From: Bacteroidales bacterium
GTDB lineage: Bacteria > Bacteroidota > Bacteroidia > Bacteroidales > JAADGE01
Reading direction: 5' to 3'
Assembly: GCA_024762915.1 (NCBI GenBank)
Contig: JANTGL010000072.1
Span: 1 to 10,563 of the forward strand
Length of the DNA: 10,563 nt
Made by a program: the position numbers and the translations under genes
The notes under the pieces: model-generated
Told to the model about the DNA's origin: nothing
Databases searched by the model: none
The model's input: the letters and a program-made list of their open reading frames with translations, nothing else
Part shown: positions 1 to 6,898 of the stretch, piece by piece
Position numbering within the stretch: position 1 is the first letter of the stretch
Layout: each line of letters starts with the position of its first letter

Positions 1-399
1 AAAGATAAAAGTGCCAACATTGTCATTATGGGTGATTTTAATGATGTTCCTCAAAGCAAGAGTATTAATAAAGTGCTGAATGCCACAAATAATACTAAAA
101 ATCCGAAATACGACGAATTATATAATTTACTGTATGACAAATCATTAAAAGGAGAAGGAACGAATTCTCGAGATTATCAATGGTTTATGTTGGATAATTT
201 AATCGTATCGCAATCTTTACGAAACGGGAAGACATATATTGCAGGAGAAGGACAAGTTTTTAAAGATGATAAGATATTGTATTATAATGCAAAAGCAGAT
301 ATCAAAGTGCCGAATAAAACCTACGGCGGGAAAAATTATTACGGTGGTTACAGCGATCATTTGCCGGTGTATTTTGTTTTATCAAGAATTCAGAATTAA
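1..399 (+). CDS. Endonuclease/exonuclease/phosphatase (EEP) family protein, C-terminal part
   Basis: Only the last 132 residues are visible; the frame is open from base 1, so the start lies upstream of the window. EEP-fold enzymes are metal-dependent phosphoesterases that cut nucleic acids or phosphate esters. Seen here: the hydrophobic strand plus motif IVIMGDFND (residues 7-15 of the visible part), which matches the family's catalytic GDFN box, and near the end YSDHLPVYFVL, which carries the catalytic Asp-His pair of the SDH box. Between them, a WFMLDNLIV stretch resembles the segment before the last catalytic loop. The spacing is normal for the C-terminal half of the fold, and the stop TAA follows soon after the SDH box, as expected. 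The substrate cannot be told from this part: similar Bacteroidota proteins include presumed secreted nucleases, and the N-terminus that would show a signal peptide is missing. It is followed by a hairpin and then uvrB on the same strand. Confidence 0.88.
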   Translation, partial: KDKSANIVIMGDFNDVPQSKSINKVLNATNNTKNPKYDELYNLLYDKSLKGEGTNSRDYQWFMLDNLIVSQSLRNGKTYIAGEGQVFKDDKILYYNAKADIKVPNKTYGGKNYYGGYSDHLPVYFVLSRIQN

Positions 400-410
400 T
401 AATGAAATTT

Positions 411-445
411 CAGATGCTTAGCACCTCAAAGGTGCTTTGCATCTG
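411..445. repeat. Strong inverted repeat / hairpin between the EEP gene and uvrB
   Basis: CAGATGC (411-417) pairs with GCATCTG (439-445), and AGCACCT (420-426) pairs with AGGTGCT (430-436). This gives 14 base pairs around a 3-nt CAA loop, interrupted only by a symmetrical TT/TT mismatch. It starts 11 nt after the EEP stop codon, a normal place for a terminator. However, no uninterrupted T-run follows on either strand; the nearest T-rich run on the + strand is at 468-473, over 20 nt away. It may be an atypical terminator, an mRNA 3'-end stabiliser, a leader structure for uvrB, or one copy of a dispersed palindromic repeat. Confidence 0.75.
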
Positions 446-477
446 ATTTAAATATTTGTAAATATACTTTTTTAAAG

Positions 478-2487
478 ATGAACTTCAAACTCATATCCGA
501 TTATAAACCGACCGGCGACCAACCTCAAGCAATTGCCGAGCTTGTAAAAGGCATCGGGGCGGGAGAGAAGTTTCAAATTTTGCAAGGTGTAACCGGCAGC
601 GGAAAAACGTTTACCATTGCAAACGTAATCGAACAACTTAACAGACCGGTGCTTGTTTTAAGTCATAATAAAACCCTTGCGGCACAACTTTACGGAGAGT
701 TTAAAAGTTTTTTTCCGGAAAATGCCGTGGAATACTTTGTTTCGTATTACGATTATTATCAGCCGGAAGCGTATATTCCGTCTTCAAATACATATATTGA
801 AAAAGATTTAAGCATAAACGAAGAAATAGAAAAATTGCGTTTAAGCACAACAACTTCCTTATTAACGGGCAGGAGAGATGTGATTGTGGTTTCTTCGGTG
901 TCGTGTCTTTACGGTATCGGAAATCCGGAAGATTTTTATGCTAATTTAATCGAAATTAAAAAAGGTCATAACTTACCGAGGAATAAGTTTTTACGTGATT
1001 TAGTCTCAAGTCTTTATTCAAGGAATGATATTGAATTTAACAGAGGAAATTTCAGAGTGTCGGGTGATACGGTTGATATTTTTCCTGCATACAGCGATAT
1101 TGCCGTTCGTATTTCTTTTTGGGGCGACGAAGTTGATGAAATTCAGACATTTGACCCGATTAACGGTCATTCAATTGACAGTATGGATTATATCCGAATT
1201 TATCCTGCAAGTATTTTTATGACTACTAAAGAACGTTTGAATGAGGGTATTAACCAAATTGTTCTGGATTTAGGCAAACAAATTGATTATTTTAAGGAAG
1301 TCGGGAAACATCTTGAAGCAAAACGCATTGAAGATCGCGTAACCTATGATGTTGAAATGATTAAAGAATTGGGTTATTGTTCGGGAATTGAAAATTATTC
1401 ACGCTATTTCGACGGCAGAAAACCAGGCAGTCGGCCGTTTTGTTTGTTGGATTATTTTCCGGATGATTTTCTGATAATTATAGACGAAAGTCATGTGACT
1501 TTATCTCAAGTTCATGCGATGTACGGCGGCGATCGTTCCAGAAAATTAAATTTGGTAGAATACGGTTTCAGATTACCGGCCGCCATTGATAACAGACCTT
1601 TGCAATTTGAAGAATTTGAGGGATTTAACAAGCAAACAATTTATTTAAGTGCCACACCTTCGGATTACGAATTTTCTAAAACAGAAGGAGTTGTTGTTGA
1701 GCAAGTTATAAGACCGACCGGATTAATTGATCCGCCGATTGATGTACGTCCGAGTTTAAACCAAATAGACGATTTAGTTGCAGAAATTAATTCAAGAGCA
1801 GAAAAAGATGAACGTGTGCTTGTTACAACCTTAACTAAGCGCATGGCTGAGGAATTATCGGCTTATTTTGATAAAATAAGCATACGCAGTCGGTATATTC
1901 ATTCGGATGTTGACACGGTTGAACGCGTGCAAATTATGGAAGATTTACGACGCGGATTATTTGATGTGTTAATTGGTGTCAATTTATTGCGTGAAGGGCT
2001 TGATTTACCTGAGGTTTCGCTGGTTACTATTTTGGATGCCGATAAGGAAGGTTTTCTGCGTTCTGAACGTTCTTTAACACAAACAGCAGGACGTGCTGCA
2101 CGTAATTTAAACGGAAAAGTTATTATGTATGCCGATAAGATTACGAAATCCATGCAAAAGACAATTGATGAAACCAACCGTCGCAGGGAAAAGCAGTTAA
2201 AGTATAATGAAGAACATCAAATTACGCCGAAGCAAATTAAAAAGGAACTCGGAAAAATTTATTTATCCGATAAGCAAACGTTCGATAATAAATATTCTTC
2301 AGAAAAGAAAACTTCAATAGCTGCTGATCCGGTTGTACAATACATGAATAAAGATGCCTTAGAAAAAGCCGTAGACAATACCGAAAAGAAAATGTATAAA
2401 GCTGCCGACCAATTGGATTTTACCGAAGCTGCAAGATTAAGAGATGAATTAGAGATATTACGAAATCTGTTAAATAAACCGAAATAA
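478..2487 (+). CDS. uvrB: UvrABC system protein B (excinuclease subunit UvrB)
   Basis: UvrB is the damage-verifying subunit of nucleotide excision repair: UvrA loads it on distorted DNA, its beta-hairpin probes the strand, and it recruits UvrC for incision. The 669-residue product is full length for the family. Visible in order: Walker A GVTGSGKT (37-44), the damage-probing beta-hairpin around YYDYYQPEAY (90-99), Walker B/motif II DESH (336-339), motif III SATP (391-394), motif V/VI helicase segments with GVNLLREGLDLPEV (500-513) and QTAGRAARN (535-543), and a C-terminal UVR coiled-coil domain (about 626-661), which in the family binds UvrC/UvrA. The ATG at 478 gives the usual UvrB N-terminus (MNFKLISDYKPTGDQPQAI). 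There is no Shine-Dalgarno; the bases just upstream are A/T-rich, as is common in Bacteroidota. It stands alone on its strand, 78 nt after the EEP gene, and ends at a terminator shared with the convergent TPR gene. No SOS-type operator or clear promoter was recognised. Confidence 0.98.
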   Translation: MNFKLISDYKPTGDQPQAIAELVKGIGAGEKFQILQGVTGSGKTFTIANVIEQLNRPVLVLSHNKTLAAQLYGEFKSFFPENAVEYFVSYYDYYQPEAYIPSSNTYIEKDLSINEEIEKLRLSTTTSLLTGRRDVIVVSSVSCLYGIGNPEDFYANLIEIKKGHNLPRNKFLRDLVSSLYSRNDIEFNRGNFRVSGDTVDIFPAYSDIAVRISFWGDEVDEIQTFDPINGHSIDSMDYIRIYPASIFMTTKERLNEGINQIVLDLGKQIDYFKEVGKHLEAKRIEDRVTYDVEMIKELGYCSGIENYSRYFDGRKPGSRPFCLLDYFPDDFLIIIDESHVTLSQVHAMYGGDRSRKLNLVEYGFRLPAAIDNRPLQFEEFEGFNKQTIYLSATPSDYEFSKTEGVVVEQVIRPTGLIDPPIDVRPSLNQIDDLVAEINSRAEKDERVLVTTLTKRMAEELSAYFDKISIRSRYIHSDVDTVERVQIMEDLRRGLFDVLIGVNLLREGLDLPEVSLVTILDADKEGFLRSERSLTQTAGRAARNLNGKVIMYADKITKSMQKTIDETNRRREKQLKYNEEHQITPKQIKKELGKIYLSDKQTFDNKYSSEKKTSIAADPVVQYMNKDALEKAVDNTEKKMYKAADQLDFTEAARLRDELEILRNLLNKPK

Positions 2488-2541
2488 TAAATAACTTAGA
2501 TGTTGTCCTATAATTAATATTATGTTAAATAGAATAGGTTT

Positions 2542-2580
2542 AAAAACAGGGAGCATTTATGTTATTACTCCCTATTTTTT
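2542..2580. terminator. Bidirectional intrinsic terminator between uvrB and the TPR gene
   Basis: AGGGAG (2548-2553) and CTCCCT (2568-2573) form a 6-bp GC-rich stem with a 14-nt loop. An A-run (2542-2546) stands on the left and a T-run (2575-2580) on the right, so both strands read as stem followed by a U-tract, and the A and T runs can lengthen the stem. It lies 54 nt past the uvrB stop and 7 nt past the stop of the convergent minus-strand TPR gene, so it can end both transcripts. Confidence 0.82.
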
Positions 2581-2587
2581 ATTATGT

Positions 2588-4090
2588 TTACTCGATTGAT
2601 TCAGATTCAGCACCGAGACTGTTTAATTTATCAATTATACGTTGTTCATTTTCTTTCTCATGCAGTTTGAAATATATTCGTTTTAAAACATTGAGTAATT
2701 CTCTGTCATCAGGTTTAATTTTTAAAGCACTTTCAAATTTTTGAGCTGCTGTTTTTAAATCTTCTTTAGCAGCAGTTTCAAATTCTCCGGATTTTTTAAA
2801 ATCTTTATTAATATAAACTTTTAAAAGCCAATCTGCATGTTTAGCTTTTAATTCATTACGTTTTAAATAAAGTCTTCCGATATTGTATGCAGCATTGAAA
2901 AACTTAGGATTAATCTCTAAAGATTGATTGTATAATTTTTCGGCTTTAGCAATATTTTCATCCATCAGTTTGATTTGATCCATTGCTTGGTTGACTTCAT
3001 TATCTCTTTTCTTTTGATATTCAGCTTTTAATTTAGAGTTATTTCTGTTTTGAAAAGCTTTCTTTTTCATTTCATAAGCTTCTTCCATATCTTTATCATA
3101 CAGTTTTGTTAATTCATCTGTTTTGTTATCATAAATGGCAGCTTTTGCAGAATAATAAGACGGATTATCAGCATTTTTTTGAATAGCAAGATCAATGTAT
3201 TCAACCGCTTTGTCTTGTTCATTCCGTTGCATATAATAGTTGATCAAATCAATGATTAATTGTTCTTCATCAGGATATTTTTCAAAACCTTCTTTAACTT
3301 TAACAATTGATGTTGCACTGTCACCGGAAGCCGCATAAGAATCAGACAGATAATGATAAGAAATTCCCGGTTGGTAATTTTCTTTTATGCTTTGTTCAAA
3401 ATGCTTCTCGGCCAGGTCATATTTTTTGGCATTATAAGCAATTACACCTTCAAAATATTGAATTTGTTTACTATTGTAGGCTGTATCAGAAGGATGTTTC
3501 GGCAATTCACACAATTTATAGCCGTATGTCATCAGATTATATGCATTATCATAATCTTTTGCAGTATATTTTGTAATAGCATCGTTAATAATAGTGTTTT
3601 TAACCATCTCATTTAAATCTTTTGTAGATGATTTATCTTTTAATGTTCCCTTTTTATCCAGTTCTACCGCTTTTAAAATAGCTTTTGCTGATTTTTGTAA
3701 AGCATCTTTATCTATAAATTCAGTTTGTTCCCAATGATCAAGAACACCATTCGTAAAATACAGTTTTTTTCGATTATAGACCCAAATTTCATTATTCCCG
3801 TCTTTCATAATCTTACCGGGTTTTTTAAAAATAAACTCAGCATTTTGGAAACCGTTGCCTTTAGCAGGCATTCCCTTATAAAGCCCTCCTATTACAAAAG
3901 TATGGATATTAAAATACGTATCAGCTCGTCTAATCCATGTTTTTGGATTTGAACTTTTTTTAGGATTTGTAATTTCTGCATCACTTTTTTCTTTTTGTTT
4001 TATTAATCCTTCCCATGTGGGACCGGTTTCTTGAGCAAACATTATTCCCGATAAGAATATAAATACAATAATGGCTGTCAGTTTTTTCAT
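2588..4090 (-). CDS. Exported tetratricopeptide-repeat (TPR) protein downstream of gyrA
   Basis: The 500-residue product begins with a Sec-type signal peptide (MKK, hydrophobic 6-18, then FAQ|E, probable cleavage near residue 20). No lipobox Cys is present, so a periplasmic or outer-membrane-associated location is inferred. Residues about 50-150 form a non-repeat region rich in Lys and aromatics. From about 165 onward the chain is helical with TPR-like signatures: about 207-238 (AYNAKKYDLAEKHFEQSI), 243-273 (YHYLSDSYAASGD), 277-304 and 308-320, a charged Lys/Glu-rich coiled-coil-like stretch at 325-375, then 381-411 (AEKLYNQSLEINPKFFNAAYNIG) and 440-480 (TAAQKFESALKIKPDDREL). TPRs are protein-binding scaffolds; no enzyme motif is visible and the partner is unknown. 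The start lies 32 nt after the gyrA stop with no promoter or terminator between, so co-transcription is likely. An A-rich run precedes the ATG and no Shine-Dalgarno is seen. Confidence 0.88.
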   Translation of the reverse strand: MKKLTAIIVFIFLSGIMFAQETGPTWEGLIKQKEKSDAEITNPKKSSNPKTWIRRADTYFNIHTFVIGGLYKGMPAKGNGFQNAEFIFKKPGKIMKDGNNEIWVYNRKKLYFTNGVLDHWEQTEFIDKDALQKSAKAILKAVELDKKGTLKDKSSTKDLNEMVKNTIINDAITKYTAKDYDNAYNLMTYGYKLCELPKHPSDTAYNSKQIQYFEGVIAYNAKKYDLAEKHFEQSIKENYQPGISYHYLSDSYAASGDSATSIVKVKEGFEKYPDEEQLIIDLINYYMQRNEQDKAVEYIDLAIQKNADNPSYYSAKAAIYDNKTDELTKLYDKDMEEAYEMKKKAFQNRNNSKLKAEYQKKRDNEVNQAMDQIKLMDENIAKAEKLYNQSLEINPKFFNAAYNIGRLYLKRNELKAKHADWLLKVYINKDFKKSGEFETAAKEDLKTAAQKFESALKIKPDDRELLNVLKRIYFKLHEKENEQRIIDKLNSLGAESESIE

Positions 4091-4122
4091 TTTTTTGAAT
4101 TTTAGTTTATTAAATTTCAGTT

Positions 4123-6642
4123 TTAATCATTAATTTTTTCGTTATTTTCATCAAAATCAGTTGCTTCCGGTTCATTTTCATTAGCATTCTCGTCAATATC
4201 TTCGCTTCTGTCAACTTTTGCTACGGAAGCAATACTGTCTCCGTCTTTTAATTTTATCAAACGAACACCTTGCGTTGCTCTTCCGGCTACTCTGACGGTA
4301 TCAACAGTTAATCTTATGGTTAAACCGGATTTATTGATAATCATTAAATCATCTCCGTCTTTTACATTTTTTATAGCAATAAGCTTACCGGTTTTTTCTG
4401 TTATGTTAATTGTTTTAACACCTTTCCCTCCTCTTTTTGTTATTCTGTAATCTTCCAAAAGCGATCTTTTTCCGTAACCGTTTTCCGATACAACGAGAAC
4501 ATGCTCTTCATTATTGTCTACAAGACAAATCATTCCGACAACTTCATCTCCTTTATCTAATCTAATTCCGCGAACTCCTGCAGCTGTTCTTCCCATATTT
4601 CTGACATCGGTTTCTTTAAAACGAATGGCTTTACCGTTACGAGCAGCCAGCATAATATCATTATTTCCGTTTGTTAATTTAGCGGAAAGTAAACGATCTC
4701 CGTCATTAATTGTAATGGCATTAATACCGTTTTGACGCGGTCTTGAAAATGCTTCCAGAGATGTTTTCTTAATTTTCCCTTTTTTAGTCGCAAAAATAAT
4801 GTTATTCTGATTTAAAAATTCCTTATCGTCTAAAGTCGTAACTTTCATATATGCCGTTACTTTATCATCCTGTTCAATATTAATCATGTTTTGAATGGCA
4901 CGTCCTTTAGAAACTTTACTTCCTTCAGGAATATCATACACTTTCATCCAAAAGCATCTTCCTTTTTCGGTAAAGAAAAGCAGCCAATTGTGCATGGTTG
5001 CAACATACATATGACGTAAGAAATCTTCATCGCGGGTTGTACTTCCTTTTGATCCTTTTCCGCCTCTGTGTTGCGTTTTAAATTCGGATAAATCCGTTCT
5101 TTTTATATAACCTAAATTTGAGATTGTAATTAACACTTCCTCATCGGCATAAAAATCTTCCGGATTAAATTCGGCAGAAGAATAAACAATTTCTGTTTTA
5201 CGTTCGTCCCCGAATTTGTCTTTCATCTCAAGAAGCTCATCTTTAATAATTTGCATTCTTAATTCTTCTTTTTCAATAATTTCCTTCAGATGAGCAATTG
5301 TTTTAAGAAGTTCTTCATATTCAGCATGTAATTTATCTTGTTCTAAGCCGGTTAATTGGCGTAAGCGCATATCAACAATAGCACCGGATTGTATTTCACT
5401 TAAATTAAAACGTTCTTGCAGATTTTCTTTTGCTTCATTCGGGCTTTTAGATGCTCTGATAATTTTAATGACTTCATCAATATTATCGGAAGCAATAATT
5501 AATCCTTCTAAAATATGAGCACGTTCTTCTGCTTTTCTTAATTCAAACTGTGTTCGACGAAGTACGACATCATGTCTGTGTTCCACATAATTTGAGATAA
5601 GTCCCGTTAAATTCAGCATTTGCGGACGACCGTGTACAAGAGCAATATTATTAACACTGAAAGAGGTTTGCATCGCCGTGTATTTGTATAATTTATTTAA
5701 TACGACATTGGCAATGGCATCTCTTTTAAGCGTAAACACAATACGCATTCCGTTACGATCGGATTCGTCATTGGCATATGAAATTCCGTCAATTTTTTTA
5801 GTATTTACCAAATCGGCAACTTTTGCAATTAAGGAAGCTTTATTAACTTGGTAGGGTATTTCGGTAACAATTATTTGTTCTCTTCCCGAAGATTTTGTTT
5901 CAACATGAGATTTTGCTCTCATTACAATTCGTCCTCTTCCGGTTTTAAAAGCATCAATTACGCCTTGATAGCCGTAAATAGTTCCTCCGGTAGGAAAATC
6001 GGGAGCTTTAATGATTTTAATTAAGTCATCAATTTCAATATCCTTATTATCAATGTATGCAACAATGGCATCAATGGTATCCGAAAGATTATGAGGAGCC
6101 ATATTTGTTGCCATACCGACGGCAATTCCTGATGCACCGTTAACTAATAAATTCGGAATTCGTGTCGGTAAAACAGTCGGTTCTTCAATGGTATCATCAA
6201 AATTCAGTCGAAAATCAACCGTTTCTTTATCGATATCTTCCAACATGGCTTCGGCAATCTTTTTTAAGCGCGCTTCGGTATAACGCATGGCAGCCGGGCT
6301 GTCACCGTCAATAGAACCGAAGTTGCCTTGTCCGTCAACCAAAGTATAGCGCATCGACCATTCCTGAGCCAGACGAACCATTGTAAAATACACGGAACTG
6401 TCGCCGTGCGGATGGTATTTACCGAGAACCTCTCCTACTATTCTTGCAGATTTTTTGTGTGATTTATTTGAAAATAATCCCAATTCTTTCATCCCGAATA
6501 ATACGCGTCTGTGAACCGGTTTTAAACCGTCTCGAACATCCGGTAAGGCACGAGAAACGATAACCGACATTGAATAGTCAATGTATGCCGATTTCATTTC
6601 TTTCTCAATATTAACCGGGATAATTTTTGCTAATTCTTCCAT
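4123..6642 (-). CDS. gyrA: DNA gyrase subunit A
   Basis: GyrA cuts and rejoins DNA and wraps it so that, with GyrB, gyrase introduces negative supercoils using ATP. The 839-residue protein has a typical N-terminus (SAYIDYSMSVIVSRALPDVRDG, residues 18-39), catalytic Tyr121 in AAMRYTEARL, the winged-helix region with KYHPHGDSSVY (75-85), tower and coiled-coil domains to about 490, and a beta-pinwheel C-terminal domain. The GyrA-box QHRGGKG (524-530) identifies gyrase rather than topoisomerase IV ParC; a second similar motif, KRGGKG, lies at 736-741. The last 29 residues (811-839) hold 13 Asp/Glu, an acidic tail like the one that tunes DNA wrapping in E. coli. In the quinolone pocket, Ser82 matches E. 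coli Ser83 but Phe86 stands where E. coli has Asp87. Upstream is a 256-nt AT-rich gap; downstream, an exported TPR gene follows after 32 nt, probably in one operon. Confidence 0.98.
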   Translation of the reverse strand: MEELAKIIPVNIEKEMKSAYIDYSMSVIVSRALPDVRDGLKPVHRRVLFGMKELGLFSNKSHKKSARIVGEVLGKYHPHGDSSVYFTMVRLAQEWSMRYTLVDGQGNFGSIDGDSPAAMRYTEARLKKIAEAMLEDIDKETVDFRLNFDDTIEEPTVLPTRIPNLLVNGASGIAVGMATNMAPHNLSDTIDAIVAYIDNKDIEIDDLIKIIKAPDFPTGGTIYGYQGVIDAFKTGRGRIVMRAKSHVETKSSGREQIIVTEIPYQVNKASLIAKVADLVNTKKIDGISYANDESDRNGMRIVFTLKRDAIANVVLNKLYKYTAMQTSFSVNNIALVHGRPQMLNLTGLISNYVEHRHDVVLRRTQFELRKAEERAHILEGLIIASDNIDEVIKIIRASKSPNEAKENLQERFNLSEIQSGAIVDMRLRQLTGLEQDKLHAEYEELLKTIAHLKEIIEKEELRMQIIKDELLEMKDKFGDERKTEIVYSSAEFNPEDFYADEEVLITISNLGYIKRTDLSEFKTQHRGGKGSKGSTTRDEDFLRHMYVATMHNWLLFFTEKGRCFWMKVYDIPEGSKVSKGRAIQNMINIEQDDKVTAYMKVTTLDDKEFLNQNNIIFATKKGKIKKTSLEAFSRPRQNGINAITINDGDRLLSAKLTNGNNDIMLAARNGKAIRFKETDVRNMGRTAAGVRGIRLDKGDEVVGMICLVDNNEEHVLVVSENGYGKRSLLEDYRITKRGGKGVKTINITEKTGKLIAIKNVKDGDDLMIINKSGLTIRLTVDTVRVAGRATQGVRLIKLKDGDSIASVAKVDRSEDIDENANENEPEATDFDENNEKIND

Positions 6643-6898
6643 ACTTTACTTAAATCTTTAATAATCAATTCCTTTCGCTAGTTTTTTCTTTTTTTAAAGA
6701 ATTTGCTAAAATAATGATTTTTTATGATAAAACAGAATGTTTTTTAACAAAAATTATTAACTGAAAATTGTTAATAAAAATTGATAATTTTCAAGGTTTA
6801 TTAAATCCGTATTGTCTTCGGATGACTTGTTTATAATCAGTAAATTATAAATTAGATCAGATTACTTTTGTAAATTTATGTTTATCCGAAAATTTTTG
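6643..6898. other. AT-rich non-coding gap upstream of gyrA
   Basis: These 256 nt between the helicase stop and the gyrA start hold no credible gene and are only about 20% G+C by my count, well below the coding DNA. They must carry the gyrA promoter and 5' leader, but I found no full match to the Bacteroidota TTTG/TAnnTTTG consensus on the minus strand; the best partial -7 elements are TATTTTAG and AATTTTTG. On the gyrA sense strand the leader has a long purine tract, with A-runs at about 6681-6699 and GCGAAAGGAA further down, about 30 nt before the ATG and so too far to act as a normal ribosome-binding site. An inverted repeat at 6762-6793 is listed separately. No clear terminator for the helicase gene was seen; a weak 5-bp stem ATCCG/CGGAT (6805-6809, 6819-6823) has no T-run. 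Confidence 0.7.
6762..6793. repeat. 8-bp inverted repeat in the gyrA upstream region
   Basis: TGAAAATT (6762-6769) and AATTTTCA (6786-6793) are exact reverse complements separated by 16 nt, about 120 nt upstream of gyrA. The half-site spacing could suit a dimeric regulator or a weak hairpin. In DNA this AT-rich such a repeat can arise by chance, so a function is not claimed. Confidence 0.35.

Noticed and set aside
465..472. TACTTTTT just before uvrB as a -7 element
   Set aside because: Differs from TAnnTTTG at the last base, lies only 5 nt before the ATG, and has no -33 element at the right distance.
1899..2177. Minus-strand open frame of 92 codons inside uvrB
   Set aside because: It lies wholly within a well-conserved helicase region of uvrB in the opposite strand; its composition is that of a shadow frame.
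3307..3616. Two overlapping + strand open frames opposite the TPR gene
   Set aside because: Both are antisense shadows of the TPR coding sequence with no recognisable motif or start context.
4123..6642. Topoisomerase IV subunit A (ParC) instead of GyrA
   Set aside because: The C-terminal domain has a clear GyrA-box QHRGGKG and a full six-blade-sized pinwheel region plus acidic tail, as in gyrase.
6863..6870. TACTTTTG on the + strand, an exact TAnnTTTG promoter -7 match
   Set aside because: No TTG/TTTG element at 17-23 nt upstream, and it would transcribe antisense into the end of the helicase gene with no reading frame behind it. Chance match in AT-rich DNA is likely.
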